Source of the DNA: a bacterium
GTDB taxonomy: Bacteria; UBP7; UBA6624
Direction of reading: 5' to 3'
DNA: 6,131 nt
NCBI GenBank assembly: GCA_014384545.1
Contig: JACNFQ010000087.1
Coordinates: 1-6,131, forward strand
The notes under the pieces: model-generated
Database searches by the model: none
Seen by the model: the letters and a program-made list of their open reading frames with translations, nothing else
Told to the model about the DNA's origin: nothing
Shown here: positions 5,360 to 6,131 of the stretch, piece after piece
Numbering within the stretch: the stretch's first letter is position 1
Layout: every line of letters starts with the position of its first letter
Program-made: the position numbers and the translations under genes

Positions 5360-6131
5360 GTGGAAATGACCTCCTTGACTTGGTCAACAAGCCAACCGGG
5401 TCGCATCGGTTCGCCATCGTACTTAGAAATAAAGCGTTCAATCTGTATTCCTGTTTCACGGGCGATGTGACCACGAATCTGCCCCGACTGGTTCTGTTCA
5501 ACCATCACCACTTTTTGACCCCCGCAGAGAACTTCCTTGACGAATTCCACGGGGAACGGATAGAGCCATTTCAGGGTAAGGCAGTTGGTGGTGATGCCTT
5601 CGGCATTGAGCCTCTCCATAGCCTCGGTTGCAGTCCCTCGTGTGCCGCCCCAAACGACCAAGGTCACTTCTGCATCTTCGGGGCCATCCATTCGGGGTGG
5701 AGGGAGTTCAGCAGCTAGCCCCTCCATCTTGCGCCACCGTTTCTCCATTTGGCGTTTCCGCTCGGGAGGGTTTGTAAAGACATCAGAGATATTCACACTC
5801 GCTTCATCATGTTCGTCGGTTGCAGCTGTAAACGAACCTCCCATCATCCCGGGGAGAGAGCGTGGGGAGATACCCGAATCTGTATGTTTATATCTAAGGT
5901 AGATTCCCTCTTGGTCAGGGAGGTCAGATTCCGAAAGAACCTCTCCCCTGTCAATCTCGGGTGTCCAATCAAGAGTCTCTCCATTGATCGTTTCGTGGTG
6001 CTCACTAATGAGGAGGTCGCTAAGGACGATCACAGGAATCTGATATTTCTCGGAAAAATGGAACGCTTCAGCCATCACCCTAAAGCAGTCAACAGGCCAT
6101 GCGGGGGCGACGATTGCTCGAGGAAAATCAC
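5356..6131 (-). CDS. korA: 2-oxoacid:ferredoxin oxidoreductase, alpha (fused gamma-alpha type) subunit, C-terminal part
   Basis: The frame runs off the right edge and shows 257 residues of the C terminus. In-frame codons before GTG 6078 read DFPRAIVAPAWPVDCFRVMA, which matches the R-A/V-x-x-AP-x-x-x-x-x-CF block of this subunit, so 6078 is an internal position and not the start. Further recognisable parts are AFHFSEKYQIPVIVLSD, then the SGISPRSLPGMMGG segment and a TDEHDE (typical G-I-S-P-R-x-x-P-G, N/D-E-H-x-E). Next come VVWGGTRGTATEAMERL, LKWLYPFP, and near the end the VEQNQSGQIRGHI and KYDGEPMRP motifs. These form the pyrimidine-binding and transketolase C-like parts of the alpha chain. 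In the two-subunit class the N terminus is normally a fused gamma domain; here it would lie outside the window. It pairs with the beta subunit next door, with a 4-nt ATGA overlap, and is the first visible gene of the operon. Confidence 0.93.
   Translation of the reverse strand, partial: DFPRAIVAPAWPVDCFRVMAEAFHFSEKYQIPVIVLSDLLISEHHETINGETLDWTPEIDRGEVLSESDLPDQEGIYLRYKHTDSGISPRSLPGMMGGSFTAATDEHDEASVNISDVFTNPPERKRQMEKRWRKMEGLAAELPPPRMDGPEDAEVTLVVWGGTRGTATEAMERLNAEGITTNCLTLKWLYPFPVEFVKEVLCGGQKVVMVEQNQSGQIRGHIARETGIQIERFISKYDGEPMRPGWLVDQVKEVIST
5370..5376 (-). promoter_or_regulatory. strong ribosome binding site for the oxidoreductase beta subunit
   Basis: The minus strand reads AAGGAGG inside the end of the alpha-subunit gene, 10 nt before the ATG at 5359-5357. 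This near-perfect anti-16S match, with the ATGA overlap, fixes the beta-subunit start and suggests coupled synthesis of the two partners. Confidence 0.85.

Noticed and set aside
6076-6078. GTG 6078 as the real start of the alpha subunit
   Set aside because: The in-frame codons upstream encode a conserved alpha-subunit block, so the gene continues past the right edge.
1-6131. tRNA, rRNA, CRISPR, transposon or phage elements
   Set aside because: No spaced direct repeats, terminal inverted repeats, transposase motifs or tRNA-like arms were seen; the window is packed with metabolic genes.

Overview
The window (about 6.1 kb, moderately GC-rich) is almost entirely coding. It holds one six-gene leftward (minus-strand) gene string and the end of one rightward gene that runs in from the left edge. 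The genes look bacterial: an acyl-CoA dehydrogenase, a PlsC-type acyltransferase and a fatty acyl-CoA ligase sit beside a two-subunit 2-oxoacid:ferredoxin oxidoreductase, with good Shine-Dalgarno sites at some starts. The sequence does not fix the phylum. From memory of the families, the oxidoreductase beta subunit resembles the Bacillus/Thermus/haloarchaeal type more than the mycobacterial KorB type.

Layout in transcription order of the minus strand, right to left: the alpha subunit of a 2-oxoacid:ferredoxin oxidoreductase (C-terminal part only, cut by the right edge); its beta subunit; an acyl-CoA dehydrogenase; a lysophospholipid/glycerol-phosphate acyltransferase with a helical insertion; a fatty acyl-CoA (or acyl-ACP) ligase; and a 48-residue single-pass membrane protein too short for most ORF callers. 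Neighbouring genes overlap by the classic 4 nt (ATGA, ATGA, possibly TTGA, GTGA) or lie a few bases apart. No internal promoter or terminator is visible, so the string looks like one translationally coupled operon whose promoter lies outside the window to the right.

On the plus strand, the left edge holds what looks like the C-terminal half of a helical-repeat protein of unknown function. It converges on the operon, and the two stop codons interlock in a CTAG (472-475), so no intergenic terminator separates them.

Working model (inference): the oxidoreductase converts a 2-oxoacid plus CoA to an acyl-CoA and reduced ferredoxin, the dehydrogenase works on an acyl-CoA, and the ligase/acyltransferase pair activates fatty acids and loads them onto a lysolipid or glycerol phosphate. 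The acyltransferase-ligase order matches the domain order of the fused enzyme Aas. The points most worth a second look are the unlisted small membrane protein, the split-Aas arrangement, the dehydrogenase lacking the usual QxxGGxG loop, and the repeated G/C homopolymer runs inside the genes.
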